Origin: Paractinoplanes lichenicola
GTDB lineage: Bacteria; Actinomycetota; Actinomycetes; Mycobacteriales; Micromonosporaceae
Assembly (NCBI RefSeq): GCF_016785085.1
Contig: NZ_JAENHO010000020.1
Location: forward strand, 62,001 to 126,000
Length of the DNA: 64,000 nt
Reading direction: 5' to 3'
The translations under genes were made by a program, and so were the position numbers. The notes below the pieces were generated by a model. It was not told the DNA's origin. It was given only the letters and a program-made list of their open reading frames with translations, and ran no database searches. Positions within the stretch are counted from its first letter, which is position 1. Every line of letters starts with the position of its first letter. Shown here piece after piece: positions 1 through 8,465 of this stretch.

Positions 1-106
1 ATGTGGTTCTGGTCCTCTCCCGATCGAGTGACATCGGCGCGCCCGTGGGTTGCCGATCCTTGATCGGCTCGTTGGTCAAGGTGAAGGTTCCTCTTATCTG
101 GGAGCC

Positions 107-1261
107 ATGACTGGAGCGGAGGTGCGGGCCGTGTCCGATACCGAAGCGATTGTTCAAGACCCGGTGACAGGGCTGTTCGGGTTCCGGCTGGAGATGGGCC
201 GTGACAACGAAGGGACTCGGGTGCAGGCCCGGCGGTCCGGCTTCACCACGGCGAAGGCGGCGAAAACTGAATATGAGCGGCTGTGCCGGCAGCGGGACGC
301 GCAGCACCCGAAGCCACGACTGAGTGACAGTGTGCAGACCGTTTGTGAGAGCTGGGTGCTGTCCCGGGAGCAGGAGCTTGAGCCGAACACGGTATACGGC
401 TACCGGTGGCTGTTCGGTCTGATCTACCCGTACGTGGGTGGCGTGCGCGCCGGACGGCTCAGTGCCCGGATGGTCGAGCGTGCCTATCGGGAGTTGGAAG
501 GCTGCGGTTACTCCCGTACCACCCTGCGGACGCTGAATCTGGTGTTGTCGAAGGCGTTCGTGGAGCAGGTCGGCCGGACCTTGGGTGCGCGTATGCCGCG
601 CGAGAGCGACAAAGAGCGACCGGTGTGGTCGCTCGACGAGGCGCGGCGTTTCGGAGACCACGTCGCGGATGACCGTCAGTATCCGTTGTGGCGACTGCTG
701 CTGGTGGCGGGGCTACGGCGCGGTGAACTGTGCGGTCTACGCTGCGGTGACCTCGAGCCGCTGCAAGGCACCCTGACCGTGCGGCGGCAGCTGGTGGTCG
801 AAGATCCCCGAAGCCGACTTCGGGTGAAGCCGCCGAAGTCGCACAACGGTGTACGAACGCTGGTCCTCGATCCGGGGACACTCGAATTGCTCGGGCCGCT
901 CGCAGCGGGGCCGGCGTCGCGATATGTGTTCGCCGGCCGCTGGGGTCAGCCGATCCGCCCGGACAACCTCACCGACCGGTTCAACCAGCTGGCCGCAGCC
1001 GCGAAGGTCCGGCCGATCGGCCCGCACCAGATCCGGCACCTGATCGCATCGACGCTGCTTGACGCCGGCTACGGCGTCCACGAAGTCGCTGAGCGCCTCG
1101 GCCACGATCCGACCACCCTCATGCGCTACTACACCCGAGTCAACGCGGCCAGGCGCCTGCAGGCCACGGACCGGATCGCTGAGCTGATGACAGCATCCAA
1201 AATCTCACCGAGGCCGCCGCGGAACTGGGCTAACGGCGCCACGAGCCTTCTCCTCACGTAA
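107..1261 (+). CDS. Tyrosine recombinase (phage/ICE-type integrase)
   Basis: Site-specific recombinase that would integrate or excise a mobile element. About 384 residues from the ATG at 107; a TTG at 50 is also in frame, but the ATG follows a GGGAG-like stretch. The N-terminal part has an AP2-like arm-binding and SAM-like core-binding region. The C-terminal catalytic domain shows the expected residues: Arg in AGLRRGEL, His-x-x-Arg in HQIRH, the third-box His in RLGHDP and the nucleophile in MRYYTRV. It lies in the same block as the STAND nuclease gene and left of the tRNA-Pro fragment at 5791-5834, so it is the natural candidate for the enzyme that used that site (inference). Full-length with no disruption seen. 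Family call is firm; which element it mobilises is not proven. Confidence 0.9.
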   Translation: MTGAEVRAVSDTEAIVQDPVTGLFGFRLEMGRDNEGTRVQARRSGFTTAKAAKTEYERLCRQRDAQHPKPRLSDSVQTVCESWVLSREQELEPNTVYGYRWLFGLIYPYVGGVRAGRLSARMVERAYRELEGCGYSRTTLRTLNLVLSKAFVEQVGRTLGARMPRESDKERPVWSLDEARRFGDHVADDRQYPLWRLLLVAGLRRGELCGLRCGDLEPLQGTLTVRRQLVVEDPRSRLRVKPPKSHNGVRTLVLDPGTLELLGPLAAGPASRYVFAGRWGQPIRPDNLTDRFNQLAAAAKVRPIGPHQIRHLIASTLLDAGYGVHEVAERLGHDPTTLMRYYTRVNAARRLQATDRIAELMTASKISPRPPRNWANGATSLLLT

Positions 1262-1285
1262 GCAGATCCGTGGAGAACCGCGCCA

Positions 1286-1303
1286 GCTAAAGCCGCCTTT
1301 AGC
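1286..1303. terminator. Stem-loop between convergent genes
   Basis: GCTAAAG and CTTTAGC form a perfect 7-bp stem with a 4-nt CCGC loop. It lies 25 bp after the integrase stop and 93 bp before the end of the convergent STAND gene. There is no long T-run, so termination is inferred from position and symmetry. Confidence 0.45.
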
Positions 1304-1396
1304 CCCGCCGTGGGTTCCAGCCCTGAGCACTGCGGCGGCCCCTCCGCTCCACCATACGAATTGATCATGCGGCCGTCGGCATGTCGATGTTGCTGA

Positions 1397-4300
1397 TCAG
1401 TCGTCGTCCTCATCCGCTTCCGCACGAAGCTGAGCGGCGTGGGTTGCTGCCCACGACTCGGCGGCCGTGAATGCTGCCTTCAAGTCCGGATCCGTCTCGG
1501 TGGCCGCTGCTTCGGCGGCGGCCACGCGAGCCTTATTGAGCTCGTCGGACACGCCGTTCGTGAAACCCCAACAGCTGAGCGTCATGGCGCCTGAGACGCC
1601 GGCAAGCACACGCACCGCCCGGTCGTCGAACTGGCGTGCCCGAATAAGGAGGCTTCTGGCCAGGTCGGGATGCTGCAAAGGCCACGTGCCGACGTCTCGC
1701 AGGGCGTTCGCCGTTCCCTCAACTGCGGCACCGTCGAACTTATCAACGGCTGCGGCTAGATGCTGCGCCTGAGCGGTCGTCATGCCGCTCCTCATGGCGA
1801 TCGACACGACAATCGACACGTTGTCGCCTTCGCCTCGATGAACGCGATCGACCACCCACCTCGCCAGCGCCTCGGCTTTGCGATCGAAGGCGTCCGCGAA
1901 GCCGTCAACCTCCGTCGGCGAGCGGACGCCGTCGTCGTGCAGGGCTTGAAGGTGGTCGAGGACCAGGCGCGGACGGGTGAGCGCTATGCCCGCGGCGATT
2001 TGCTGAACGATGTAGTCGTCCCAGCCAGCTTGGTTGATCAGGTCGAGGATCGCTGAGGCATCGTCTTCGCTGAGGGTCTGACCCCAGCTGAGCCCGTCGT
2101 AGCCGCACGCGTTTTCGAGAGCAGTCGTCAGCGCGTACGGGGACGCTTCCTTGCTGAGAAGGAGGCGGGCCGTGGCGGCCGGCGCAATGGCGAGCATCTT
2201 ATGGCTCCCCACCAGGAAGCGGTCTCGCAGCCCGGGCTCGGTATCTGCGATGCCCAGGCGGTGAATCTCCACGAAGGGTGCGCCGCGGTCCGTCCAGGCA
2301 TACGCGGCGAAGGCGCTGCCGATGGCCAGACGCACGCCCATGCGGTAGCTGGAAGCGTCAGCCAGCCAGGCGAGTAGCCCAGCCGAGTCGAAGTCGGCCC
2401 AAGCATCCAGTAGCTGATGCAGACCCTGGTCGAGGACAGATGCAGGTCCGTCGGCGATCTCCCGAACCATGTGAGGAATGAGATCGGACCTCTGCCGGCC
2501 AAACTCGCGCCAGACTCCCCACAGGCTGGGTGGCCTTGGTGCGGCCGACTCGATCTCTACTGCGGTGGTGCGAAGTCTTCGTACCAACTCGGGAACGGTG
2601 TCGGACAAGAGCCGCGTGACGACCTGCACGACTGTCTGCTCCTGCTGCGCTGTCCGCTCCTCGATCCTGACTCGGCGCTGATCGCTGCGCTCTGCATCAA
2701 TCTCGTCCTGCGGCAGTCCCGCTTCGCGAGCGACGCGCTCTGCCTCTACTGCCCGTAGCACATCGAGTGTCGGCACCGCTTGTCCGCGCCGGCTCGGGAG
2801 GCCCCGGAACGTGCTCAGGAGAACTTCTGCCAAGTCGTCGTCGCGGTTGTCGAGTGACGTCACGAGCTTCAGAGCGGCATGGCGGACACGTACAGATCGA
2901 GCGCGCTCAGCCGTCCAACCGATTTCGTGGCGAATGAGTCGGCGGATCACGGCGCTGGCGGCGGAATCGGCAGCAGTTTCCAAGGCCGTCAGCGTGGCGA
3001 GGTCATCCGCCTCCCAGGCGAGGACCTCTTCCATGCTCACTTCCCGGTTGCCCGGACCGGCCGGTTGACGGACCGCTGTGCCGAGGAGGCGAACAGCCTC
3101 CCCGGCCCGGCGCGGGTCCGTGCCGCTTGCCTGGCGGACAAGCGTTGATCGGATCGCGTCTCGGATCGGGCGTGCCCATGTCGCCGCCACGGTGTACGGG
3201 CGGAGTGAGATGCGACGGCGGCTTTCGGCGACGGTCCGGGTGCCGTCCTTCGCGAGCAACGGACGGAGCGCGAACATAGGCGTCGCGTGCTGGCGGTCGG
3301 TCGCCCGGCCGAGCTGGTTGTCGACCCATGCCACGATTCGTAAGGGAAACGACGGGTCCAGCATCTCGCTGATACTCGCGAGCCGATCTTCGATGACCCG
3401 TACGGCGTGCCCAGGGAACTGGTTCGGTGGCCGTACGTCGTCGCAGTACAGCGACCACAACGCGCCGAGGACCGTCTCGAGCGTCTCCGGTGCGTTGGCG
3501 GCGCACTGCCCGTACAGATCGGGCATGATCCAGAGAACGTCTCTCGGGCTTTCGGCTCGGGCGAGAAGCGAATCAGCGGTGGTTGTGGCATCGACAGTTG
3601 CTCGGTCCTTTTCCTGCAGCCGGATCCGAAGCTCTTCGAGCACTGTCAGGAACGGGCCTGGCAGGGTGGTCGCCAAGTTGCGAAGCCCGCGAAGTGCCCG
3701 ATGCAACTCGGCGGGCTCGGCGTCGCGGAGCCGGTCCGCAACCGATGCCCAGATGGGCCTGATGACCGACGGTCCGTTCCGTCGCGTGAGCCGCCAGTCG
3801 AGCTCTGCGAGCGTGGTCACCAGCCGGTCGTCGTAAGGGCTTCCGAAAACGTTCCAGAGCTGCTGAGCGAAGCCGGTTGCGTGGCGGCCGACAGCGGCCG
3901 CGGACTCCAAGATCTCGTCGGCGAGTACGTCGGGCACTACGCGGGTCAGTCCGCTGCGCGTCACCAGAACGCCGCGGTCCTGTAGGTCCTGACATAGGCG
4001 CAGCAATGCACCCAGGTCCAAGTCGGTGAAACGGGCGATGTCTGCACGAAGTTGATCATCGGCGTCATCAACAGGCGCGAGAGCCGCATAGACGGCGAGG
4101 ACTTTTCGCACGGTGCGGTTCGGCAGGCCCTCCAGTTCGCCGGTGGCAACCTCCTGATATCGCGCGAGGATCTGTTGGCGGAGGGCATCATCGGCCTTCA
4201 ACGGGGCTGTCAACTGGCGGCTGCGGATCAAGTTGACGCCGATGACCGCCACGTGCGGCGAGTCGATGGCTTGGTCGGCGAAGTACTCCTGGGCCCACAG

Positions 4301-5353
4301 GGTCAGGTCGAGGCCGTCGGCGAGGCTGCTGACCAGCTTGCGTGCGTCGCGCCGGCTCAGTTCCTCAACCGGGATCGTCTCGACTTGAGCCGGTGCGAAT
4401 CGGGCTTTGATGATTTCCGCATGCACGGCGGCGACCCCAGACGTCCGGGAACCGAGAACGATCTGCATTCCCTCTGTGAAGCGCGCGTAGTTGAGCAGAG
4501 CTGCGAGGGCGGTCGGGTCTCGGTGTGCGTCGTCCACTAGCACGACAGCCGGAGTGTGCGGAAGCTCGTCGATGGCTGCTTGGTCGAGGCTGCGTCCGGG
4601 GGAGAGGCAGACCGCCGGAACCTGAAGGTTGGCTCGCTCGAACTTCGTCAATGCCTCAGTGAGCAGACGTGTCTTGCCGCGCCCTCCGGGCCCGGCCACC
4701 ACGACGACCGGGGGAAAGTCGTCCGATCGGTCGAGCGCAGATAGCAGAGCGGCGAGTTCGGCGTCGCGTCCGATGCGGGGTCCACGGTCGTTGAGCGGCG
4801 CGTCGTCTTTCATGCGATCTGCGACGAAGGTGTCGAGGCTGAGGAAGGCGTCGGCACCGGGTGTGCGAAGAAGGAACTGCCTGATCTGCCGACCCCATGT
4901 CCTGTCAAGGACGTCGCGTCGTTTGTGCAAGGGGAGGTCGTCCAGCATGCGTCCGAGGCCTCGTTGATCAAGTAGCTGCCATTTCCGGTGCTTCTTGATC
5001 TCGTTCCTGACATCGCGCGATGCCTCACCGGAGAAGACGAGGTAGTACTCGTCGGCCGGGAAGGTGCAGACTCGCACGATCTCCCGGACATCCGCCGGCG
5101 TCAGCTTGTCGTACCGTTTGCACTGCCAAGCAGCGGTCTTTCCGTCGCTGTATTCACCTTCGAAGTCGATGCCGTCTTGAGCATCGCCACGCCGGCCCCA
5201 CCGCTCAACCCGGGCCACCCGACGGGCCGAGCCGGGCGAGAATCTGTTCGCACTGAGCAGGCGTTCGGTGAAGTCCTCGAACTCGTACTCGGAGAGGCTG
5301 GGCGTCGGAGGTAACAACGGATTCTTCCCAGGCAGTGGACCGCCCATGGACAT
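1397..5353 (-). CDS. Mrr-like nuclease fused to STAND-type P-loop ATPase (Avs-like defence candidate)
   Basis: About 1318 residues. The ATG at 5353 is chosen because GAAGGGAAG lies upstream and homology-like sequence begins there; the frame stays open to 5494. Residues 20-130 look like a PD-(D/E)XK Mrr/restriction domain, with an Asp in a DGID motif near 63 and Gln-Cys-Lys at 77-79. A STAND-type ATPase follows: Walker A GPGGRGKT at about 221-228, Walker B VVLVDDAH at about 270-277, then a VLGSRTS sensor-like strand. The remaining 900 or so residues are helical and repeat-like without a recognised family, as expected for a sensor domain. This nuclease-STAND-sensor order matches the architecture of Avs antiviral proteins, in which target recognition triggers oligomerisation and nuclease activity. 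Subtype and target are unknown. It sits in a tRNA-associated mobile block. Confidence 0.75.
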   Translation of the reverse strand: MSMGGPLPGKNPLLPPTPSLSEYEFEDFTERLLSANRFSPGSARRVARVERWGRRGDAQDGIDFEGEYSDGKTAAWQCKRYDKLTPADVREIVRVCTFPADEYYLVFSGEASRDVRNEIKKHRKWQLLDQRGLGRMLDDLPLHKRRDVLDRTWGRQIRQFLLRTPGADAFLSLDTFVADRMKDDAPLNDRGPRIGRDAELAALLSALDRSDDFPPVVVVAGPGGRGKTRLLTEALTKFERANLQVPAVCLSPGRSLDQAAIDELPHTPAVVLVDDAHRDPTALAALLNYARFTEGMQIVLGSRTSGVAAVHAEIIKARFAPAQVETIPVEELSRRDARKLVSSLADGLDLTLWAQEYFADQAIDSPHVAVIGVNLIRSRQLTAPLKADDALRQQILARYQEVATGELEGLPNRTVRKVLAVYAALAPVDDADDQLRADIARFTDLDLGALLRLCQDLQDRGVLVTRSGLTRVVPDVLADEILESAAAVGRHATGFAQQLWNVFGSPYDDRLVTTLAELDWRLTRRNGPSVIRPIWASVADRLRDAEPAELHRALRGLRNLATTLPGPFLTVLEELRIRLQEKDRATVDATTTADSLLARAESPRDVLWIMPDLYGQCAANAPETLETVLGALWSLYCDDVRPPNQFPGHAVRVIEDRLASISEMLDPSFPLRIVAWVDNQLGRATDRQHATPMFALRPLLAKDGTRTVAESRRRISLRPYTVAATWARPIRDAIRSTLVRQASGTDPRRAGEAVRLLGTAVRQPAGPGNREVSMEEVLAWEADDLATLTALETAADSAASAVIRRLIRHEIGWTAERARSVRVRHAALKLVTSLDNRDDDLAEVLLSTFRGLPSRRGQAVPTLDVLRAVEAERVAREAGLPQDEIDAERSDQRRVRIEERTAQQEQTVVQVVTRLLSDTVPELVRRLRTTAVEIESAAPRPPSLWGVWREFGRQRSDLIPHMVREIADGPASVLDQGLHQLLDAWADFDSAGLLAWLADASSYRMGVRLAIGSAFAAYAWTDRGAPFVEIHRLGIADTEPGLRDRFLVGSHKMLAIAPAATARLLLSKEASPYALTTALENACGYDGLSWGQTLSEDDASAILDLINQAGWDDYIVQQIAAGIALTRPRLVLDHLQALHDDGVRSPTEVDGFADAFDRKAEALARWVVDRVHRGEGDNVSIVVSIAMRSGMTTAQAQHLAAAVDKFDGAAVEGTANALRDVGTWPLQHPDLARSLLIRARQFDDRAVRVLAGVSGAMTLSCWGFTNGVSDELNKARVAAAEAAATETDPDLKAAFTAAESWAATHAAQLRAEADEDDD

Positions 5354-5501
5354 CAGTCCAACTTCCCTTCGCAACGTCACGAACCTGCGCCTCCGAGTGG
5401 GAGAAGGATATCTCCTCGGCAGTGTGAGGCACGCACGCCGGAGTGCTCGAGAGATGGTCAGCGGCTGCGAGCACCTTTGCAAGATCGAACGCATGATTCA
5501 T
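5205..5501 (-). CDS. Possible small upstream protein overlapping the STAND start
   Basis: An open frame of about 98 residues starts at ATG 5501 (GTG 5507 is also possible) behind GGTGGTA. It overlaps the first 150 bp of the STAND gene in another frame. Its first 45 residues look protein-like (helical, acidic, balanced), but the part overlapping the STAND gene is Arg/Pro-rich as in shadow frames. It could be a coupled leader gene or chance. No domain recognised. Confidence 0.2.
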   Translation of the reverse strand: MNHAFDLAKVLAAADHLSSTPACVPHTAEEISFSHSEAQVRDVAKGSWTDVHGRSTAWEESVVTSDAQPLRVRVRGLHRTPAQCEQILARLGPSGGPG

Positions 5502-5790
5502 TACCACCGATAAATGGAATCGAGGCGCTTCTGTAATGGGCGGAGCCAGAAAATCGGTAACGCCGAAATCTTGACCCTTCCGGGCGTCTACACCTACAGC
5601 TCGAGCTTCGGTAGAACACTGATAAGGTTCCAGGAGAACTCGTTTGAGGGATCCCGGACAGCGAAACCGCTGGTAGGGGACCTGTGGTGGGTGCCTCAGG
5701 AGGTAGCTGGCAGCGACACCTTTACTCGGCCGGGTATACTTGTCAGCGACCTGGTAAAACGTTTGCTAGCACGTCGCTGGGCCTTTCATA
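5354..5790. other. Mostly non-coding stretch left of the att site
   Basis: This stretch holds the presumed promoter region of the minus-strand STAND gene and sequence leading to the tRNA-Pro fragment. Apart from the doubtful small frame at 5205-5501 I see no convincing gene. A plus-strand open frame across 5514-5939 runs through the tRNA fragment and terminator and is not believable. Confidence 0.5.
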
Positions 5791-5834
5791 TGCTGGGGGT
5801 CAAGGGGTCGCAGGTTCAAATCCTGTCAGCCCGA
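5791..5834 (+). other. 3' half of tRNA-Pro(GGG): attachment-site remnant
   Basis: The sequence from the anticodon loop (CTGGGGGTC) through the variable loop, T-arm (GCAGG TTCAAAT CCTGT) and acceptor 3' strand (GCCCGAC) matches an actinobacterial tRNA-Pro(GGG). The 50 bp upstream do not form the matching acceptor, D-arm or anticodon 5' strand, so the tRNA is not complete. A 3' fragment followed by its natural terminator is what remains at the distal end when an element integrates into a tRNA and restores the gene at its other end. The element should therefore lie to the left, with the intact tRNA outside the window (inference). Confidence 0.8.
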
Positions 5835-5858
5835 CTTTTGGAACGTCTTCGCAGGTCA

Positions 5859-5881
5859 AACGCCTGCGGGGGCGTTCTTTT
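5859..5881 (+). terminator. Rho-independent terminator of the tRNA-Pro locus
   Basis: AACGCC pairs with GGCGTT around a 6-nt loop and is followed by CTTTTT. It lies 25 bp after the acceptor end of the tRNA-Pro fragment, the usual place for a tRNA terminator. This supports the idea that the right side of this junction is the original chromosomal side. Confidence 0.75.
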
Positions 5882-6012
5882 AATTGCCATTTATCGATGT
5901 GGCGCGGTGTTGGAAACCTTTACTCGCCATGATCGTTAACCTCTCCTGCGCTGTGTTTGGGGATTTTGCCCAGCTCAGCGTAGGTCTGAGCCGGTGATGG
6001 GCAATAGTCGTA

Positions 6013-6129
6013 GACCCCTTGACTCGGCCACTTCCACCGGCGGCTGGCGTTATTTCCGCAGGTCAGCGGGTATGTGCAGGGCTTGGTTTGGTGCCTGGTG
6101 CGAGCACGCCGCTCGTGGACCCCTTGACT
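6013..6129 (+). repeat. 12-bp direct repeat upstream of integrase pseudogene
   Basis: GACCCCTTGACT occurs at 6013-6024 and again at 6118-6129; both copies are followed by C or T and then GG. The second copy ends 17 bp before the integrase start codon. Direct repeats beside an integrase often serve as arm-type binding sites, but that role is only inferred here. Confidence 0.5.
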
Positions 6130-6146
6130 TGGGTGGGGGTTGCGCC

Positions 6147-7194
6147 ATGGCTCTGCTGGATCTCGAGAAGCTGTGTTCGGATCTACCGGACGGCGATTGG
6201 GCCGGCTTTCTGCGGGACTGGGATCGTAGTCTGCGGGCTGCGAATCATCCGGATACGACCCGCTACAACTACCTCCTGGCGGTCGCTCAGTTGGCCAGGT
6301 TTCTTGTCGGTTGCGCCGCCGATGCCTCAAGAGATCCGACGTTGGTGACGAAGGCCCACGTCGAGTCGTTTCAGGTGTGGATGATCGAGACGCGCTCTGC
6401 GGCGACCGCGTTAAACAAGCACAAAGGACTTCAACAGTTTCTTCCGTTGCCTGGTCGAGGAGGACGAGCTCGACATCTCGCCGATGGCGCGAGTGAGGCA
6501 GCCGAAGACTCCGCAGAAGCTCGTACCGATCATGCGCGACGGCGACACGAAGAGGTTGCTCGGCAGCACCAAGGGCAATACCTTCGCGGCGCTGCGAGAC
6601 GAAGCGATCATCCGCCTCTACTACAACACCGGCGCGCGGCTGTCCGAGGTTGGCAACGCCTTGTTGACTGATCTGGACATGAACACCGAGTCGGTCCTAC
6701 TGCACGGCAAAGGCGCCAAGGATCGCCGAGTGCGATTCGGGCCGAAAACCTCCCGAGTGCTCGCGCGGTACCTGCGTGCTCGTGCGAAGCGCGATGGCGC
6801 GGCCGAGGTGCCGCAATTGTGGCTCGCCGAGCAGGGTGTGCGACCGCTGGCCCCGAACGGCATCAAGGCCATGCTGAAACGCCGTGGCGCTGCGGCCGGC
6901 GTGGCGAACGTGTACGCGCATCGCTGGCGCCACAACTTCGCCCACGAGTGGCACAAGGCCGGCGGCAATACCGGCGATCTGATGCTGCTCCTCGGTTGGT
7001 CGTCCGACGACATGCCACGGCGCTACGCCGCCAGCGCCGCCGCGGAGAGGGCGCAGGAGTTCCCAAGTCCAGATGGGTATCGGCGAGCGGGTCTGACTCG
7101 CCTGCTGCCATGCGCCTCGGCCAAGTGGTACTCAGCCTGGTCGCGGGGGTGCGCACGTTGGGGCTCGACCTGGCAATGGTCACGCATGGAATAG
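6147..7194 (+). pseudogene. Frameshifted tyrosine recombinase
   Basis: The N-terminal SAM-like core-binding part starts at ATG 6147 and reads cleanly to about 6437. There an extra T in the run at 6438-6440 throws the reading into a junk frame. Removing one T joins it to the next frame, which continues through the catalytic domain: Arg in GARLSEVG, His-x-x-Arg in HRWRH, Trp in the third-box position (LLGWSS) and Tyr in MPRRY. After AAAERAQE the C-terminus also departs from the usual family ending and runs to 7194, suggesting a second small indel. Either a decayed integrase of an older element or a sequencing error in a homopolymer. It borders the MNT/Wadjet region on the left, as the minus-strand integrase at 17161-18411 does on the right. 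Confidence 0.8.
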
Positions 7195-7280
7195 GGCTTT
7201 ATGGGTGAGCGCCGGCGGTGAAGGAGGGTCGGAAGTAAATCCGGTCGTCGGGCCTCCCCGGCGCGGGGCATCATTTGCTC

Positions 7281-8150
7281 ATGGATCGAGAACGCGCGAT
7301 GGCGATGGTGGAAGGGGTCCTGAAGCATCTGATTGACGGCGCCGACGAGTGGCCGTTGAGCATGGTGGACGAGGTGTACGTGTTCGGCTCGTTCGCCCGC
7401 GGCGCACTGCAGCCCGGCGACGTCGACCTTCTGGTCGAGTTCCACGGCGACGACCCCCGCTGGGATGAATTGGTGATCGAAGGGCTCAGCTACGGCAGGG
7501 ACCCGCACCGAGTCCTGCGGGCGGCGATGGTCGGCCGCAAGAGAGGAGTGCAGTTCCTGTTCAACGCCCGCCGTCGCGTGGACTTCGATCTGACATTGCT
7601 ATGGCAGCGAGGTGACGACCTCGCGACCGCACTCACTCGCCTGCACGCCATCGCCGCTGATCCGAACGCCGGACGAGCTGAACGGCACGCGATGCTGCCG
7701 CAGTTCGAAGGACTCGACCACCGGATGCCACGTTCCGTCCGCGAATACCTGATCGAGGGCATCGAAGCGGGCGCGATTACCGTCGAGCGGTTGACCCTCC
7801 AGGACCGCGACATCGACCATCCGCTGGTGGATAAGCACGTGCACAGCAGGTGGAGCCCGGCCAGCCCGCTCCACCGGGCGGGACGCGCGGTGTTCGCCAA
7901 CCTGCTCGAACGAGGCCTCGACCCCGCACAACTGCACCTGCATGGTCGAGACGTCGACAACATTGTCACGCCGTACTTTGCTGGCTTTTCACTGCGCTAC
8001 CTGAGGTCGATGGCACGATGCCTGACCGAATTCGAAGGCAAGGAATGGCTCGAGGTCGTGAACCCGACCCGGACCAAAGACCTCGACGCTTTGCGGATCC
8101 TTCCCGGATCTCCGGCCGCACTCGAACGGTTGTCCCGCGTGCGCCTGTAG
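7281..8150 (+). CDS. MNT-type nucleotidyltransferase-domain protein
   Basis: About 289 residues from ATG 7281 (an in-frame TTG lies two codons earlier). Residues 28-55 carry the polymerase-beta/MNT signature: GSFARG, then a DVD metal-binding pair, with a further Asp in a VDFDL strand near residue 98. The rest is helical, with no HEPN RxxxH motif I can identify. MNT proteins transfer NMP groups, often as antitoxins that AMPylate a HEPN partner, but no separate HEPN gene is adjacent. It may be a larger stand-alone member acting on nucleotides, RNA or antibiotics. It stands alone between the dead integrase and the convergent Wadjet operon, consistent with accessory DNA. Confidence 0.7.
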   Translation: MDRERAMAMVEGVLKHLIDGADEWPLSMVDEVYVFGSFARGALQPGDVDLLVEFHGDDPRWDELVIEGLSYGRDPHRVLRAAMVGRKRGVQFLFNARRRVDFDLTLLWQRGDDLATALTRLHAIAADPNAGRAERHAMLPQFEGLDHRMPRSVREYLIEGIEAGAITVERLTLQDRDIDHPLVDKHVHSRWSPASPLHRAGRAVFANLLERGLDPAQLHLHGRDVDNIVTPYFAGFSLRYLRSMARCLTEFEGKEWLEVVNPTRTKDLDALRILPGSPAALERLSRVRL

Positions 8151-8209
8151 CAGCGTTCACCGCGTCATCCCTCGGCCCCCAACAGGCCGAACAAGTCTCT
8201 GAGGACTGA

Positions 8210-8258
8210 CCGACGGCGTAGGCACCCAACCCGTCGACTCGCCCAACTACGCCGTCGG
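8210..8258 (+). terminator. 12-bp inverted repeat after the MNT gene
   Basis: CCGACGGCGTAG (8210-8221) and CTACGCCGTCGG (8247-8258) are perfect inverted copies separated by 25 nt, starting 60 bp after the MNT stop. There is no T-run. A transcription barrier between convergent units is the simplest reading. Apart from this and the hairpin at 8427-8441 I see nothing in 8151-8465. Confidence 0.4.
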
Positions 8259-8426
8259 CGACTTTCCTGCCTGGGGAAATATGGCCAGTCTGGAGGATGA
8301 CCGGTTACGCGCGATCATCTGGCGGACCCCGGTGGCCCGCGCATCCAATAGCGCCAGGGCACTGATCTGACCTCCGACGTTGCCAGCAGATCTAGCGAAT
8401 CCGTCGGTTAGGATGCCGGTGGTTAC

Positions 8427-8441
8427 CGGACCAATGGTCCG
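8427..8441 (-). terminator. Small hairpin after jetD
   Basis: CGGACC-AAT-GGTCCG forms a 6-bp stem with a 3-nt loop 25 bp beyond the jetD stop codon on the minus strand. Possible operon terminator; weak evidence. Confidence 0.3.
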
Positions 8442-8465
8442 ATCAAGATCTCATCAGATCGCCGC

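Noticed and set aside
5720..5834. Complete tRNA-Pro gene
   Set aside because: Upstream bases cannot pair as acceptor, D-arm or anticodon 5' strand; only the 3' half is present.
5514..5939. Plus-strand open frame of 141 codons
   Set aside because: Runs through the tRNA-Pro fragment and its terminator.
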